Source: Pseudomonadota bacterium (lineage in GTDB: Bacteria > Pseudomonadota > Gammaproteobacteria > Steroidobacterales > Steroidobacteraceae). Taken from it: a stretch of 64,000 nt of DNA. Made by a program: the position numbers and the translations under genes. The DNA is taken from contig JAJZUT010000001.1 in the NCBI GenBank assembly GCA_021847105.1, positions 124,001 through 188,000 of the forward strand. The letters run 5' to 3'. Position 1 is the stretch's first letter, and each line of letters opens with the position of its first letter. Below the pieces are notes generated by a model. That model saw only the letters and a program-made list of their open reading frames with translations. It ran no database searches and was not told the DNA's origin. Shown here piece by piece: positions 49,268-58,977 of this stretch.

Positions 49268-50689
49268 TTACACCTCGATCGAGTCTCCGCTCGGTTCGGG
49301 AATCTCCAGCTGCAGTTCCTTCAACTTGCGCGTGAGGGTGTTACGACCCCAGCCAAGCAGCCGAGCAGCCTGTTGGCGGTGACCCTGCGTGCGTTTGAGC
49401 GCAGCGCGAATGAGGATCCGTTCGAACTCCGGCAAGGCCACATCGAGCAAAGGACCCTGGCCGCTTGCGGCCTGTCGACCTGCCCAGTCCGCGAGCGCAC
49501 TCTGCCAGTCGGCATGCGAATCGGCGGCGCGCGCCTCGATTTCCGCCGGCAGGTCCTCGGGGCCGATCTCGCGGCCCGGCGCGAGCACCGACAGCCGGCG
49601 GCAGACATTGACCAGCTCGCGCACGTTGCCCGGCCAGCGATAGGCAACGAGCCGCTGCTCGGCCTGCGGCGCGAGCGCCTTGACCTCGACGCCGAGGTCA
49701 CGCGCGGCCATCCGCAGGTAGTGACGCAACAGCAAGGGTATGTCTTCGAGCCGCTCGCGCAGCGGCGGCAGGGCAATGCGGATGACGTTCAGTCTATGGT
49801 ACAGATCCTCGCGAAACGATCCCTGCGCCACCCGCTCCTGCAGATTCTGGTGCGTCGCCGCAATGACGCGCACGTCGACCCGAATCGGGGTTTGTCCGCC
49901 TACGCGGTAGAACTCGCCCTCTGCCAACACCCGCAGCAGTCTCGTCTGCAGCGGCGTCGACATGTCACCGATCTCATCGAGAAACAAGGTGCCACCGTCG
50001 GCCTGCTCGAATCGGCCACGACGCTGCGCGTCGGCGCCGGTGAACGCTCCCCGCTCGTGACCAAACAGCTCCGATTCGAGCAGATCGCCCGGAATCGCCG
50101 CGGTGTTCAGCGCAATGAACGGCCGCCCGGCGCGCGGACTGTGTTCATGTAGCGCGCGGGCGACCAGCTCCTTGCCCGTGCCTGATTCGCCGGTGATCAG
50201 CACCGTCACGCTCGAACGCGACAGCCGACCGATGCCGCGGAACACCTGCTGCATGGCTGGTGCAGTGCCGAGCAGCTCCGGGATCTGCTGATCGGTCGTG
50301 CCATCGCTTGTGAGCGTGGGTTGTACACGGGCGGCACGACGCACGAGCGCCACAGCCTGATCGATGTCAAAGGGCTTCGGCAGGTATTCGAATGCTCCGC
50401 CTTCGTAGGCCGACACGGCACTATCGAGATCAGAGTGGGCAGTCATGACAATGACCGGCAGCTGCGGACGGGTGTCATGCACGCGCCGCAGCAGATCCAG
50501 ACCGGAGCGGCCGGGCATGCGGATGTCGGTCATCAACACGTCGGGCGCATCGCGGCGCAGTGCTTCGAGCGCCGGTTCGGCGGAATCAAACGCGCGCGCC
50601 ACCAGGCCGCCATTGCGCAGCGCACGCTCGAGCACCCAGCGAATCGACGCGTCGTCATCGATGATCCAGACCCGCAGCGCCGGGTTCAT
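49268..50689 (-). CDS. ntrC: Nitrogen regulation response regulator NtrC
   Basis: A sigma-54 activator of 473 residues. The receiver domain has phospho-acceptor Asp55 in LMTDIRMPG. The AAA+ domain has Walker A GESGTGKE (about 167-174), the sigma-54-contact loop GAFTGA and LFLDEIGDM (Walker B). The C-terminal Fis-type helix-turn-helix includes [20 protein letters not shown]. The start overlaps the ntrB stop by 4 bp (ATGA). NtrC-P would act at the sites found ahead of glnA. Confidence 0.97.
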   Translation of the reverse strand: MNPALRVWIIDDDASIRWVLERALRNGGLVARAFDSAEPALEALRRDAPDVLMTDIRMPGRSGLDLLRRVHDTRPQLPVIVMTAHSDLDSAVSAYEGGAFEYLPKPFDIDQAVALVRRAARVQPTLTSDGTTDQQIPELLGTAPAMQQVFRGIGRLSRSSVTVLITGESGTGKELVARALHEHSPRAGRPFIALNTAAIPGDLLESELFGHERGAFTGADAQRRGRFEQADGGTLFLDEIGDMSTPLQTRLLRVLAEGEFYRVGGQTPIRVDVRVIAATHQNLQERVAQGSFREDLYHRLNVIRIALPPLRERLEDIPLLLRHYLRMAARDLGVEVKALAPQAEQRLVAYRWPGNVRELVNVCRRLSVLAPGREIGPEDLPAEIEARAADSHADWQSALADWAGRQAASGQGPLLDVALPEFERILIRAALKRTQGHRQQAARLLGWGRNTLTRKLKELQLEIPEPSGDSIEV

Positions 50690-51780
50690 GTGCCCTCCCC
50701 GAGCGGCAGCAGCAGCGTGAAGACCGTGCGACCCGGCTCGCTGTCGAATTCGATCAGACCGCCGTTGCGACTCACCAGTTCCTGGGCGACGGCCAGTCCG
50801 AGACCCGTGCCGTCCGGGCGGCCGGTCACCAGCGGGTAGAACAGACTGGTGTGCAGATGCGGCGGCACGCCAGGCCCATCATCCTGAACCTGTACGCTCG
50901 CGACCAGACGGTGGCGGGCCGAACCGATGCTCACGTTGGACGACGCCCGGGTACGCAGCACGATGCGGCCACGGCCGGCAAGCGCCTGCAGGGCATTGCG
51001 CGCCACGTTCAGCAGGGCCTGGATGAGCTGATGCCGATCGAGTGTGGCCAACGGCAGACTGGGATCGTAGTCGCGCTCGATCAGCACCTCGGCAGGTGCC
51101 TCGGCGCGCAGCAGTCGGTAGACGTGCTCACAGATCTCGTGCACGTTGAGCAGCGTCTTCTCCGGCACCCGGGCAGGTCCAGCGATCGAGTCGACGAGGG
51201 CTGCCAGCCGGTCGGCCTCGCCAATGATCACATGGGTGTATTCCTTCAGCGCCTCGTCGGGCAGCTCGCGTTCGAGCAGTTGCGCCGCGCCGCGCAGTCC
51301 GCCCAGCGGATTTTTAATCTCATGCGCAAGCTGGCGGATCATCAGCCGGCTGCCATCGAGACGGGCCAGCAGATCGTTCTCGCGCGTGATGCGCTGACGC
51401 TGCGTCGCATCGGCCAGCTCGAGCAACAGATGGGTGCCGGTGATCTGGCCCTCAAGGGGCGTGATAGTGACATCGAGCGTGCGCGTTTCGCGCGGCGTGG
51501 CGGCCGGACGCACGGTGAGTTCCCGGTCTGCGATTCCCTCGCCACTCGTGAGCGCGCGATACAACAGACCGCGCAATCCATTGCCGTCGGGCAGGAAATC
51601 GGTGAACGGCCGACCTCGCGCCTGATTGAGACTGAAGGCGAGCAGATCCTGTGCGGCGACGTTCGCGTAGATCGCGCACAACTGCGCGTCGAGGACGATG
51701 ATCCCGGTCGAAAGCGCATCGAACAGACCGGCCGGATCGAAATGCGCGAGCGCCGAGGGTAAGCCGGGCTCAACCGCCAC
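50686..51780 (-). CDS. ntrB: Nitrogen regulation sensor kinase/phosphatase NtrB
   Basis: A cytosolic kinase that phosphorylates NtrC when nitrogen is short, under PII control. The 364-residue protein begins with GTG and has a PAS-like domain (about 10-120), the phosphorylated His153 in LAHEIKNPLGG, an N box around LLNVARNALQAL, G1 DDGPGVP and G2 DGTGLGLAVA. Fourth gene counting from glnA's promoter is ntrC; ntrB follows the DUF4124 gene by 45 bp. Confidence 0.96.
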   Translation of the reverse strand: MAVEPGLPSALAHFDPAGLFDALSTGIIVLDAQLCAIYANVAAQDLLAFSLNQARGRPFTDFLPDGNGLRGLLYRALTSGEGIADRELTVRPAATPRETRTLDVTITPLEGQITGTHLLLELADATQRQRITRENDLLARLDGSRLMIRQLAHEIKNPLGGLRGAAQLLERELPDEALKEYTHVIIGEADRLAALVDSIAGPARVPEKTLLNVHEICEHVYRLLRAEAPAEVLIERDYDPSLPLATLDRHQLIQALLNVARNALQALAGRGRIVLRTRASSNVSIGSARHRLVASVQVQDDGPGVPPHLHTSLFYPLVTGRPDGTGLGLAVAQELVSRNGGLIEFDSEPGRTVFTLLLPLGEGT

Positions 51781-51825
51781 AGGTCGCTCCCCGCAGCCGG
51801 AACGCGTCGGTCGGCGAACCCTGGG

Positions 51826-52398
51826 TCAGTGCGGATGAACGGGATTGTGCGGATTCTGGATCGACGGTTGATGGACGTAGAACGTCACCGTCGAGGTCTC
51901 GCAGACGATCTGTCCGAAGCGGTTGAGCACCACCGCCGAGACCGAATGTTGACCGCGATAGACCGGGAAGGTGAACGCCGGTCCGTCTCCGGGCATGCGC
52001 CGGCCGTCGAAATACAGCTGAATCCTGTTGCCGGGAAGCAGGGGCGGGTCGGTACGTACGATCGCCGTCGCGTGGTAGGCATTCATCAGCATTTGCTGAT
52101 CGTGCGGCTGTGCAATGCGGCAGCTGCTGTAGGCGGGCGCGGAGCTCGCCGAGGCCGAGGGCGGTGCGGCGTTCAGATCGGCAGGCATCGGCGGCGGGGG
52201 CGCGTAAGTCTGTGCGCCCTCGATGCGCAGCTTGGTGGCATTCGGGTGCGGATGGTCGCTGTAGTGAATCACGCCATGCGCATCGACCCACTTGTAAACG
52301 GTGGCATTGTCTCCGCTTCCGGCCCGAACCGGTGCGGACAACCCGATGCACAGCACTGCCGCCAGAGCTGTCGCGACGCTCACACGCAAGGCGCTCAT
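51826..52398 (-). CDS. DUF4124 domain-containing exported protein
   Basis: A 190-residue protein from the ATG at 52398. A signal peptide (about 1-25, VATALAAVLCIGLSAPVRA) precedes the DUF4124 segment VYKWVDAHGVIHYSDHPHP (about 33-51). The C-terminal half resembles a beta-sandwich with GNRIQLYFDGRRMPGD and FPVYRGQHSVSAVV. Genes of this kind sit between glnA and ntrB in many gammaproteobacteria; the function is unknown. Likely envelope-located. Confidence 0.85.
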   Translation of the reverse strand: MSALRVSVATALAAVLCIGLSAPVRAGSGDNATVYKWVDAHGVIHYSDHPHPNATKLRIEGAQTYAPPPPMPADLNAAPPSASASSAPAYSSCRIAQPHDQQMLMNAYHATAIVRTDPPLLPGNRIQLYFDGRRMPGDGPAFTFPVYRGQHSVSAVVLNRFGQIVCETSTVTFYVHQPSIQNPHNPVHPH

Positions 52399-52487
52399 GA
52401 GGGCCGAGCATATCGCCTTGGCGCGCCGAGCACAAAAGCGCGCGCTTCTGTCGCGCCTCGGCGACGGCCACGGCCACAGCCGTCCCA

Positions 52488-52533
52488 CCCGCGCCGAAGC
52501 TTGCTCCCGACTCGGAAGCGACCTCGGCGCGGG
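52488..52533 (-). terminator. Hairpin after glnA, likely partial terminator before ntrBC
   Basis: CCCGCGCCGA (52488-52497) pairs perfectly with TCGGCGCGGG (52524-52533), with further pairing GCTT/AAGC inside the loop. It lies 26 bp past the glnA stop in the 160-bp gap before the DUF4124 gene. As in other glnA-ntrBC operons, such a structure could limit readthrough so that ntrBC is made at lower level than glnA. No strong U-tract. Confidence 0.55.
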
Positions 52534-52558
52534 ATGAGAGCGGTGCGGTCATGGACGA

Positions 52559-53968
52559 TCAGCAGCTGTAGTACAGCTCCAGCTCCACCGGGTGGGTGGC
52601 CATGCGGAAGCGCGTCACCTCCTGCATCTTCAGATTGATGTAGGCATCAATCACGTCGTTGGTGAACACGCCACCGCGGGTGAGGAACTCGCGGTCCTTA
52701 TCGAGGTGCTCTAGCGCCATGTCGAGGGAGTGGCACACGGTCGGAATGTGCTTGGCCTCCTCCGGCTCGAGGTCGTACAGATCCTTGTCGGCCGGGTCAC
52801 CGGGGTGGATCTTGTTCTGGATGCCGTCAAGACCGGCAAGCATCATCGCGGTGAAGGCGAAGTACGGATTGGCGATCGAGTCGGGGAAGCGCACCTCGAT
52901 GCGGCGCGCCTTCGGGTTCGACACCCAGGGAATACGGATCGAGGCGGAACGATTGCGCGCCGAGTAGGCCAGCATCACCGGCGCCTCGAAGCCCGGCACC
53001 AGTCTCTTGTAGCTGTTGGTTCCGGGATTAGTGAACGCGTTCAGCGCTTTGGCGTGCTTGATGATGCCGCCGATGTAATACAGTGCCAGCTCCGACAGGC
53101 CACCGTACTTATCGCCGGCAAACAGTGCCTTGCCTTCCTTTTGCAGGGACTGGTGCACGTGCATCCCGCTGCCATTGTCGCCAACGAGCGGCTTTGGCAT
53201 GAAAGTGGCGGTCTTGCCGTAACGCTGCGCGACATTCAGCACCGCGTACTTCAGCAGCTGCACCTGATCGGCTTTCTGCACCAGGGTTCCGGCGCCGATG
53301 CCGATTTCGCCCTGGCCGCCCGTGGCCACTTCGTGGTGATGAACTTCGACCACCAGGCCAAGCTCCTCACAGGCCAGACACATCGCTGAGCGGATGTCCT
53401 GATAGGCATCGACCGGCGGCACCGGGAAGTAGCCTCCCTTGACGCCGGGGCGATGTCCGGTGTTGCCTTCGGAGAAGTCCGTGCCGGAGTTCCAAGCGCC
53501 CTGCACCGAGTCGATGGCGTAGAACGCGCCACGCATTTCGTTGCCGTACCGGACGTTGTCGAAAATGAAGAACTCGTTCTCAGGGCCGAACAGCGCATTG
53601 TCGGCAATGCCGGTGGACTTCAGGTACGCCTCGGCACGCTTGGCGAGCGAACGCGGATCGCGCTCGTAGCCCTGCATGGTGGCCGGCTCGATGACGTCGC
53701 AGCGCAGGTTGACGGTGGTCTCCTCGAAGAACGGGTCGAGCACCGCCGTGTTCGCCTCGGGCATCAGGATCATGTCCGACTCGTTGATACCCTTCCAGCC
53801 GGCGATCGACGAGCCGTCGAACATCTTGCCGTCGCGGAACAGGTCCTCATCGACCAGACGCGCCGGAATGGTGACGTGCTGCTCCTTGCCGCGGGTATCG
53901 GTGAACCTGAGATCCGCGAACTTGACGTCTTTTTCCTTGATCAGCTTCAGTACATCGCTCGGTGTCAT
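52559..53968 (-). CDS. glnA: Glutamine synthetase, type I
   Basis: A dodecameric ATP-dependent enzyme that makes glutamine from glutamate and ammonia. From the ATG at 53968, preceded by GGAGG, it has 469 residues. Features include [10 protein letters not shown] (about 50-59), FGPENEFF (127-134), the ammonia/metal segment [12 protein letters not shown] (263-274) and the adenylylation site DKDLYDLEP with Tyr398, which indicates regulation by GlnE. It ends VELELYYSC. First gene of a nitrogen operon with a sigma-54 promoter and NtrC sites upstream. Confidence 0.97.
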   Translation of the reverse strand: MTPSDVLKLIKEKDVKFADLRFTDTRGKEQHVTIPARLVDEDLFRDGKMFDGSSIAGWKGINESDMILMPEANTAVLDPFFEETTVNLRCDVIEPATMQGYERDPRSLAKRAEAYLKSTGIADNALFGPENEFFIFDNVRYGNEMRGAFYAIDSVQGAWNSGTDFSEGNTGHRPGVKGGYFPVPPVDAYQDIRSAMCLACEELGLVVEVHHHEVATGGQGEIGIGAGTLVQKADQVQLLKYAVLNVAQRYGKTATFMPKPLVGDNGSGMHVHQSLQKEGKALFAGDKYGGLSELALYYIGGIIKHAKALNAFTNPGTNSYKRLVPGFEAPVMLAYSARNRSASIRIPWVSNPKARRIEVRFPDSIANPYFAFTAMMLAGLDGIQNKIHPGDPADKDLYDLEPEEAKHIPTVCHSLDMALEHLDKDREFLTRGGVFTNDVIDAYINLKMQEVTRFRMATHPVELELYYSC

Positions 53969-54095
53969 ATCGCCTCCGGAGGAATAGAAATAGCGCCCGC
54001 CGTATCCAGACCGCCCGGCCTGCCGCCGGATCGCGTCGATCCCGAAGGGCCTGCTGGTCGCTCGACGTTTGCGCGCGGCTGAGCCACGTGGCGGA

Positions 54096-54110
54096 GCACC
54101 TGAATAGTGC
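54096..54110. promoter_or_regulatory. NtrC-like site overlapping the glnA -12 element and start point
   Basis: GCACCTGAATAGTGC, a near-dyad of the form GCACC-N5-AGTGC matching the NtrC consensus (GCACC-N5-GGTGC) with one mismatch. It covers the -12 GC (54109-54110) and the inferred transcription start (about 54097). Occupation here should hinder sigma-54 polymerase. Confidence 0.55.
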
Positions 54111-54123
54111 AGGTCTCGTGCCA
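54108..54123 (-). promoter_or_regulatory. Sigma-54 promoter of glnA
   Basis: On the minus strand the sequence reads TGGCACGAGACCTGCA: GG (54122-54121), exactly 10 bp, then GC (54110-54109), as required for the -24/-12 elements. Transcription would start near 54097, about 129 nt ahead of the glnA ATG. Two NtrC dyads lie upstream at about -85 and -116. Confidence 0.85.
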
Positions 54124-54174
54124 GAGATTTCAACTCATAAAATCAGATAGTTACACGCGTCAGAACGCCAAAAC

Positions 54175-54189
54175 GCACTACAACAGTGC
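54175..54189. promoter_or_regulatory. NtrC-binding site, promoter-proximal
   Basis: GCACTACAACAGTGC, a perfect 5+5+5 dyad close to the NtrC consensus, centred at about -85 from the inferred glnA start. It is 31 bp from the next site, about three helical turns, which suits cooperative binding of NtrC dimers. Confidence 0.75.
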
Positions 54190-54205
54190 AGATTTTTTCA
54201 TCATA

Positions 54206-54220
54206 GCACCAAAATAGTGC
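54206..54220. promoter_or_regulatory. NtrC-binding site, promoter-distal
   Basis: GCACCAAAATAGTGC, one mismatch from the GCACC-N5-GGTGC consensus, centred at about -116 from the inferred glnA start. With the site at 54175 it forms the paired enhancer typical of glnA promoters. Confidence 0.8.
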
Positions 54221-54344
54221 AGTTCAGTCGCGGTACGGCCAAGAATGCCACTTCGCGCCGATTCATGGGCCCAATTTTGGTGCGGCCTTCTTTGCAGCGG
54301 TCGTTCGTTATACTTGTGGGCTGTTTTGCTCAATTGGCGAACCC

Positions 54345-55259
54345 ATGAAAATTCCGCTCCCGCCCCGCACCTTCCAGGAGCTCATCTTCGCGCTGCAACG
54401 CTATTGGTCGGAGCGCGGCTGCATCGTTCTGCAGCCCTACGACATGGAGGTGGGTGCCGGAACCTTTCATACCGCCACGTTTCTGCGCTCGATCGGGCCG
54501 GAGCCCTGGAGCGCGGCTTACGCCCAGCCCTCACGCCGGCCGACCGACGGCCGTTATGGCGAAAATCCCTTCCGCTTGCAGCACTACTACCAGTTCCAAG
54601 TCATCATCAAGCCCTCGCCAGCCGATCTGATCGAGCAGTACCTGGGCAGCCTGCGCTCGCTAGGACTCGATCCGCTGGTCCACGACGTGCGCTTCGTGGA
54701 GGACAACTGGGAATCCCCCAGCCTGGGCGCCTGGGGGCTCGGCTGGGAAGTCTGGCTGAACGGCATGGAGATCACTCAGTTCACCTACTTCCAACAGGTA
54801 GGCGGGCTGGATTGCCGACCGGTCACCGGGGAGATCACCTACGGTCTGGAGCGGCTCGCAATGTATCTGCAGGGCGTCGAAAGCCTGTATGACATCGTCT
54901 GGACCGACGGTCCGCGCGGACGGGTCACCTACGGCGATGTGTTTCACCAGAACGAAGTGGAACAATCGCGCTACAACTTCGAGCACGCCGACATACCCAC
55001 GCTGCTGCGTCATTTCGAGGATCACGAGCGGGTCTGCCAGGCGCTGCTCGCGCAAGGATTGGCGCTGCCGGCCTATGAGCAGACACTCAAGGCCTCGCAC
55101 ACATTCAACCTGCTGGATGCCCGGCGGGCCATTTCGGTCACGGAGCGACAACGTTATATCCTGCGGGTGCGCACCCTCGCGAGCGCGGTGGCGCGGACCT
55201 ATTTCGAGAGCCGCCAGGCACTCGGTTTCCCGCTGTTGCACGCTGCGCTGGGAGCTTGA
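54345..55259 (+). CDS. glyQ: Glycyl-tRNA synthetase alpha subunit
   Basis: Catalytic subunit of the bacterial heterotetrameric GlyRS, 304 residues. It has class II core motifs, [25 protein letters not shown] (in part, about 6-30), [60 protein letters not shown], all standard for GlyQ. It reads away from glnA, whose regulatory region lies in the shared 376-bp gap. glyS follows after 2 bp. Confidence 0.97.
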   Translation: MKIPLPPRTFQELIFALQRYWSERGCIVLQPYDMEVGAGTFHTATFLRSIGPEPWSAAYAQPSRRPTDGRYGENPFRLQHYYQFQVIIKPSPADLIEQYLGSLRSLGLDPLVHDVRFVEDNWESPSLGAWGLGWEVWLNGMEITQFTYFQQVGGLDCRPVTGEITYGLERLAMYLQGVESLYDIVWTDGPRGRVTYGDVFHQNEVEQSRYNFEHADIPTLLRHFEDHERVCQALLAQGLALPAYEQTLKASHTFNLLDARRAISVTERQRYILRVRTLASAVARTYFESRQALGFPLLHAALGA

Positions 55260-55261
55260 GC

Positions 55262-57418
55262 ATGGAAAAGCGCGACCTCCTGGTCGAAATCGGCACCGAG
55301 GAGCTGCCGCCGAAGGCCCTGCGCTCCCTCGAGCAGGCGTTCGCCGCGGCGATCGACAGCGGTCTTGCCAAAGCCGCTCTCGCGCACGGCACGCTGCAAT
55401 CCTTCGCCACTCCGAGACGACTCGCCGTGCGCGTGAAACGACTGGCCGTTCGCCAGCCCGAGCAACGCGTTGAGCGGCGCGGCCCGCCGCTGAGTGCCGC
55501 TTTCGATCCGAGCGGTGCACCGACCCGGGCGGCACAGGCGTTTGCCGCCAGCTGCGGGGTGGATCTCGACAGCCTCGAGCGGCGTCGGGAGCCGAAGGGG
55601 GAGTTTCTCTACTACACCGGCGTCAAGGCGGGCGCGGCGACCGCAGAGCTGCTGCCCGGGATCGTGCAGAGCGCGCTCGAGGCGCTGCCCATTCCGCGTC
55701 GCATGAGATGGGGAACGAGCGAGGCACAGTTTGTGCGTCCCGTACACTGGGTGGTGCTGCTGTTCGGGCGGGACGTGGTCCCCGCGACGCTGCTGGAGAC
55801 CACGGCCGGGAATCTGACTTGGGGGCACCGCTTCCATGCCCCGAAGCCGCTGCGGCTTGCGACGCCCGGCGCCTACGAACGAACACTCGCCGAGCGGGGC
55901 CACGTGGTAGCGGATTTCGGGGCGCGGCGCGAGCGGATCCGCGCGGGTGTGACCGCAGCGGCGGTGGAACTCGGAGGCCGGGCAGTGCTCTCCGACGCGC
56001 TGCTCGATGAGGTCACCGCACTGGTGGAGTGGCCGGTGGCGCTCGCCGGGCGCTTCGAGCCGCGTTTCCTACAGCTGCCACGCGAGGTGCTGATCTCGAC
56101 GCTGGAGGATCACCAACGGTACTTCCCGGTCGAGCGCACCGACGGCACGCTGCTGCCGTATTTTGTCACGGTCGCCAATCTCGACAGTCGCGAACCTGCG
56201 AAGGTGATCGGAGGCAATGAGCGCGTGGTGCGACCGCGTCTGGCCGATGCAGCATTTTTCTGGGATCAGGACCGTAAGAGCCCGCTTGCCGCGCGCATCG
56301 AGGCGCTGGATGCAGTCACATTCCAGGTCCGCCTCGGCTCCCTTGCCGATCGTGCCCGCCGGATCCGCGCGCTCGCCGTTCAAATGGCCACCGGCCTTGA
56401 CCAGCCGACAGCGCCGCTCGAGCGGGCCGCCCTGCTGTGCAAATGCGACCTGCTCACCGCGCTCGTCGGGGAATTTCCGGAGCTGCAGGGAACGATGGGC
56501 GCTCACTATGCCGCCGCGGACGGCGAAGACCGCGAGGTCGCCGCAGCCCTCGGTGAGCACTACCTGCCGCGCGCCGCCGGCGACGCGCTGCCGCTCACCG
56601 CGACCGGGACGATTCTCGCGGTCGCCGACAAGCTCGACACGCTCGCCGGAATCTTTGCGATCGGCGAGAAGCCGACCGGCACGAAGGATCCGTTCGGACT
56701 GCGCCGCGCGGCCATCGGCGTGGTGCGCATCCTGCTCGAGAAGCGACTCGATGTGGATCTCACCGGTCTGCTTGAACAGGCCGCACGCCTGGCGCGCTCG
56801 GACATCGAGCGGATCGCTGTAAGCGCGGGCAGACCCGTGCCGGCGGTGCCTGAGACGGCCGGCGAGCTCTACGACTACGTGTTTGAACGGCTGCGCACGC
56901 ATTATCTGGAAAGCGCACCGCGAGCGATCGGCTCGGGGGCGATCACCACCGAGATGTTCGACGCGGTGCTCGCCACCCGGCCGCGCTCACCGCTTGAGTT
57001 CGATGCTCGGCTTGGCGCACTCAGCGCATTCCTGGCGCTGCCGGAGGCCGCCAGTCTCACCGCAGCCAACAAGCGCGTCGCCAACATCCTGAAGAAGAGT
57101 GAGCCGGCCGCCGGCACGCACGCCATCGCCGCCGCGCAACCCCCGGCCAATCCCGTGCTGCTGCAGGAGCCGGCCGAGCGACAGCTGTTTGAGGCACTGT
57201 TGCCGCTGCGCGCAACTGTCCCGGATGCCATCACACGAGGCGATTACGCCGGCGCGCTGACGGAACTGGCCGGGCTACGGCAGAGCATCGACGCCTTTTT
57301 TGACACGGTCATGGTGATGGACAAGGATCCGCAGCTGCGCGAGAACCGCCTGGCGCTGCTGCGCGAGATGCGCGCTCTGTTCGCCGGTGTCGCCGACCTG
57401 TCACGGCTACCAGGCTGA
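55262..57418 (+). CDS. glyS: Glycyl-tRNA synthetase beta subunit
   Basis: A tRNA-binding partner of GlyQ, 718 residues from the ATG at 55262. Typical segments are LLVEIGTEELPPKAL at the start, MRWG and FVRPVHWVVLLFG near 150-165, the central LPREVLISTLEDHQRYFPV and GTKDPFGLRRAAIGVVRIL near 480. The C-terminal anticodon-binding part ends normally (FDTVMVMDKDPQLRENRLALL). Cotranscribed with glyQ. Confidence 0.97.
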   Translation: MEKRDLLVEIGTEELPPKALRSLEQAFAAAIDSGLAKAALAHGTLQSFATPRRLAVRVKRLAVRQPEQRVERRGPPLSAAFDPSGAPTRAAQAFAASCGVDLDSLERRREPKGEFLYYTGVKAGAATAELLPGIVQSALEALPIPRRMRWGTSEAQFVRPVHWVVLLFGRDVVPATLLETTAGNLTWGHRFHAPKPLRLATPGAYERTLAERGHVVADFGARRERIRAGVTAAAVELGGRAVLSDALLDEVTALVEWPVALAGRFEPRFLQLPREVLISTLEDHQRYFPVERTDGTLLPYFVTVANLDSREPAKVIGGNERVVRPRLADAAFFWDQDRKSPLAARIEALDAVTFQVRLGSLADRARRIRALAVQMATGLDQPTAPLERAALLCKCDLLTALVGEFPELQGTMGAHYAAADGEDREVAAALGEHYLPRAAGDALPLTATGTILAVADKLDTLAGIFAIGEKPTGTKDPFGLRRAAIGVVRILLEKRLDVDLTGLLEQAARLARSDIERIAVSAGRPVPAVPETAGELYDYVFERLRTHYLESAPRAIGSGAITTEMFDAVLATRPRSPLEFDARLGALSAFLALPEAASLTAANKRVANILKKSEPAAGTHAIAAAQPPANPVLLQEPAERQLFEALLPLRATVPDAITRGDYAGALTELAGLRQSIDAFFDTVMVMDKDPQLRENRLALLREMRALFAGVADLSRLPG

Positions 57419-57427
57419 GTGAACATC

Positions 57428-58153
57428 ATGCAGCTGCTCGGTTCGCTGTTCTTCACGGTGTTCTTCTTCCTGTGGACGTTCCTCTATGCGATCTTCTTCG
57501 TGATCGCCTGCTCCATGCTGCCGTTTCCGCGCCGCTTCGGGCTGGTGCGGGTCTGGTCGCGAGTCCTGCTGCAGGTCCTGAAGTGGACGTGCGGCCTCGA
57601 CTATCGGGTCGAGGGCCTGGAAAATGTTCCGGCCGGCAATCACATCGCCCTGTGGAAGCATTCTTCTTCGTGGGAAACCATTGCCATGGCACTGGTGTTC
57701 CCGCAGCAAGTCTGGGTGCTCAAGCGCGAACTGACCTGGCTGCCGGCAGTCGGCTGGGGCATCCGCCAGATGCATGCCATTGCGATCGATCGCAAGTCGG
57801 GACACTCGGCGGTGAGTCAGGTGGTCACCCAAGGCAAGCAACGCATCGCCGAAGGCGACTGGATCATCATTTTCCCCGAAGGCACGCGCATGCCTCCCGG
57901 GCAGACGCGCCGCTATGGCGTCAGCGGCGCGCTGCTCGCTGCGGAGACCGGACGGCTTCTAGTGCCGGTCGCACACGATGCGGGTCGCTTCTGGCCGCGG
58001 CGCGGCTGGCGCAAGCGGCCCGGGACCATCCGCGTGGTCATCGGTCCGCCGGTCAGCGCCGCAGGACGGGATCCGCGCGAGGTCAATCAACAGGTGCAAA
58101 CCTGGATCGAGGCCACGGTCGCGCGACTCGAGGGCCGCGCGATGACCGAGTGA
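57428..58153 (+). CDS. 1-acyl-sn-glycerol-3-phosphate acyltransferase (PlsC-like, HX4E variant)
   Basis: Predicted to acylate lysophosphatidic acid. About 241 residues; GTG at 57419 is an alternative start. There is an N-terminal membrane helix (about 5-30). The catalytic motif reads KHSSSWET, His-x4-Glu in place of the common His-x4-Asp. Later motifs IIIFPEGTRMPPGQ and VPVAHDAG match PlsC. Variants with Glu are known in related acyltransferases of beta- and gammaproteobacteria. Close after glyS; probably a shared transcript. Confidence 0.88.
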   Translation: MQLLGSLFFTVFFFLWTFLYAIFFVIACSMLPFPRRFGLVRVWSRVLLQVLKWTCGLDYRVEGLENVPAGNHIALWKHSSSWETIAMALVFPQQVWVLKRELTWLPAVGWGIRQMHAIAIDRKSGHSAVSQVVTQGKQRIAEGDWIIIFPEGTRMPPGQTRRYGVSGALLAAETGRLLVPVAHDAGRFWPRRGWRKRPGTIRVVIGPPVSAAGRDPREVNQQVQTWIEATVARLEGRAMTE

Positions 58154-58162
58154 GAAGAAACG

Positions 58163-58948
58163 GTGCGCACACGAATCTTCCAGGTCGATGCCTTCACCCG
58201 CACCCGCTTCAGCGGCAATCCCGCGGCTGTCATGCCGCTCGAGGCTTTTCCGGCCGATCCGCTCCTGCAGGCGCTCGCCGCCGAGAACAATCTCTCCGAG
58301 ACGGCGTTTCTGGTCGGCGGTGACGGCTCGTATCAGCTGCGCTGGTTCACGCCGCAAGTGGAGGTGCCGCTGTGCGGCCACGCGACACTCGCCAGCGCCG
58401 CGGTGGTGCTCGAAAGACTCGAGCCGGGGCGCTCGGCGGTCACCTTTCACACGGCAAGCGGCGCGCTGCATGTGCGGCGCGCGGGCAGTGGTTACGCGAT
58501 GGACTTTCCCTCGCGACCGACCGCTGAGGTCGGCGCGTCCGAGGCGCTCAATCGGGCCCTCGGCGCGGTGCCGCACACGGTGCGCGCCGATGCGGTCAAT
58601 TATCTCGCCGTACTCGAGAGCGCACAGAAAGTGCGTGAGCTGAAGCCGGACATCGCCGCCATCGCGGGCCTGGACCGCCTGGGCGTGATCGTCACGGCGC
58701 GCGGCGATGGCGAGTATGACTGCGTCAGCCGTTATTTCACGCCTGCGCGGGGCGTCGCGGAGGACCCGGTCACCGGCAGTGCGCACTGCGCGCTTGCGCC
58801 GTACTGGTCGCAACAGCTTGGCAAGTCGCGGCTGAACGCCTATCAGGCATCAACGCGCGGCGGTGAGCTCATCTGCACCGTGAGCGGGGCGCGGGTTGAG
58901 CTCGAGGGCGCGTGCGTATTCTATCTCGAAGGCTACGCCGAGCTCTGA
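58163..58948 (+). CDS. PhzF-family isomerase-like protein
   Basis: A 261-residue protein with a GTG start and the two-half beta-barrel fold of PhzF/diaminopimelate epimerase relatives. FQVDAFTRTRFSGNPAAVM (about 6-24) and the probable catalytic Glu46 in NNLSETAFLV are standard, as are PLCGHATLASA and DPVTGSAHCALAPYW. Most members have no known substrate; no phenazine genes are near. Confidence 0.9.
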   Translation: MRTRIFQVDAFTRTRFSGNPAAVMPLEAFPADPLLQALAAENNLSETAFLVGGDGSYQLRWFTPQVEVPLCGHATLASAAVVLERLEPGRSAVTFHTASGALHVRRAGSGYAMDFPSRPTAEVGASEALNRALGAVPHTVRADAVNYLAVLESAQKVRELKPDIAAIAGLDRLGVIVTARGDGEYDCVSRYFTPARGVAEDPVTGSAHCALAPYWSQQLGKSRLNAYQASTRGGELICTVSGARVELEGACVFYLEGYAEL

Positions 58949-58977
58949 ACGGCCGCCCGCGGCGCGCCTGGCCGATT

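Noticed and set aside
54269..54283. Fourth NtrC site upstream of the glnA enhancers
   Set aside because: GCCCAATTTTGGTGC has a good right half (GGTGC), but the left half matches poorly.
54278..54314. Sigma-70 promoter for glyQ (TTGCAG and TATACT)
   Set aside because: TTGCAG and TATACT are only 11 bp apart, and TTGGTG is 25 bp away; neither spacing fits sigma-70.
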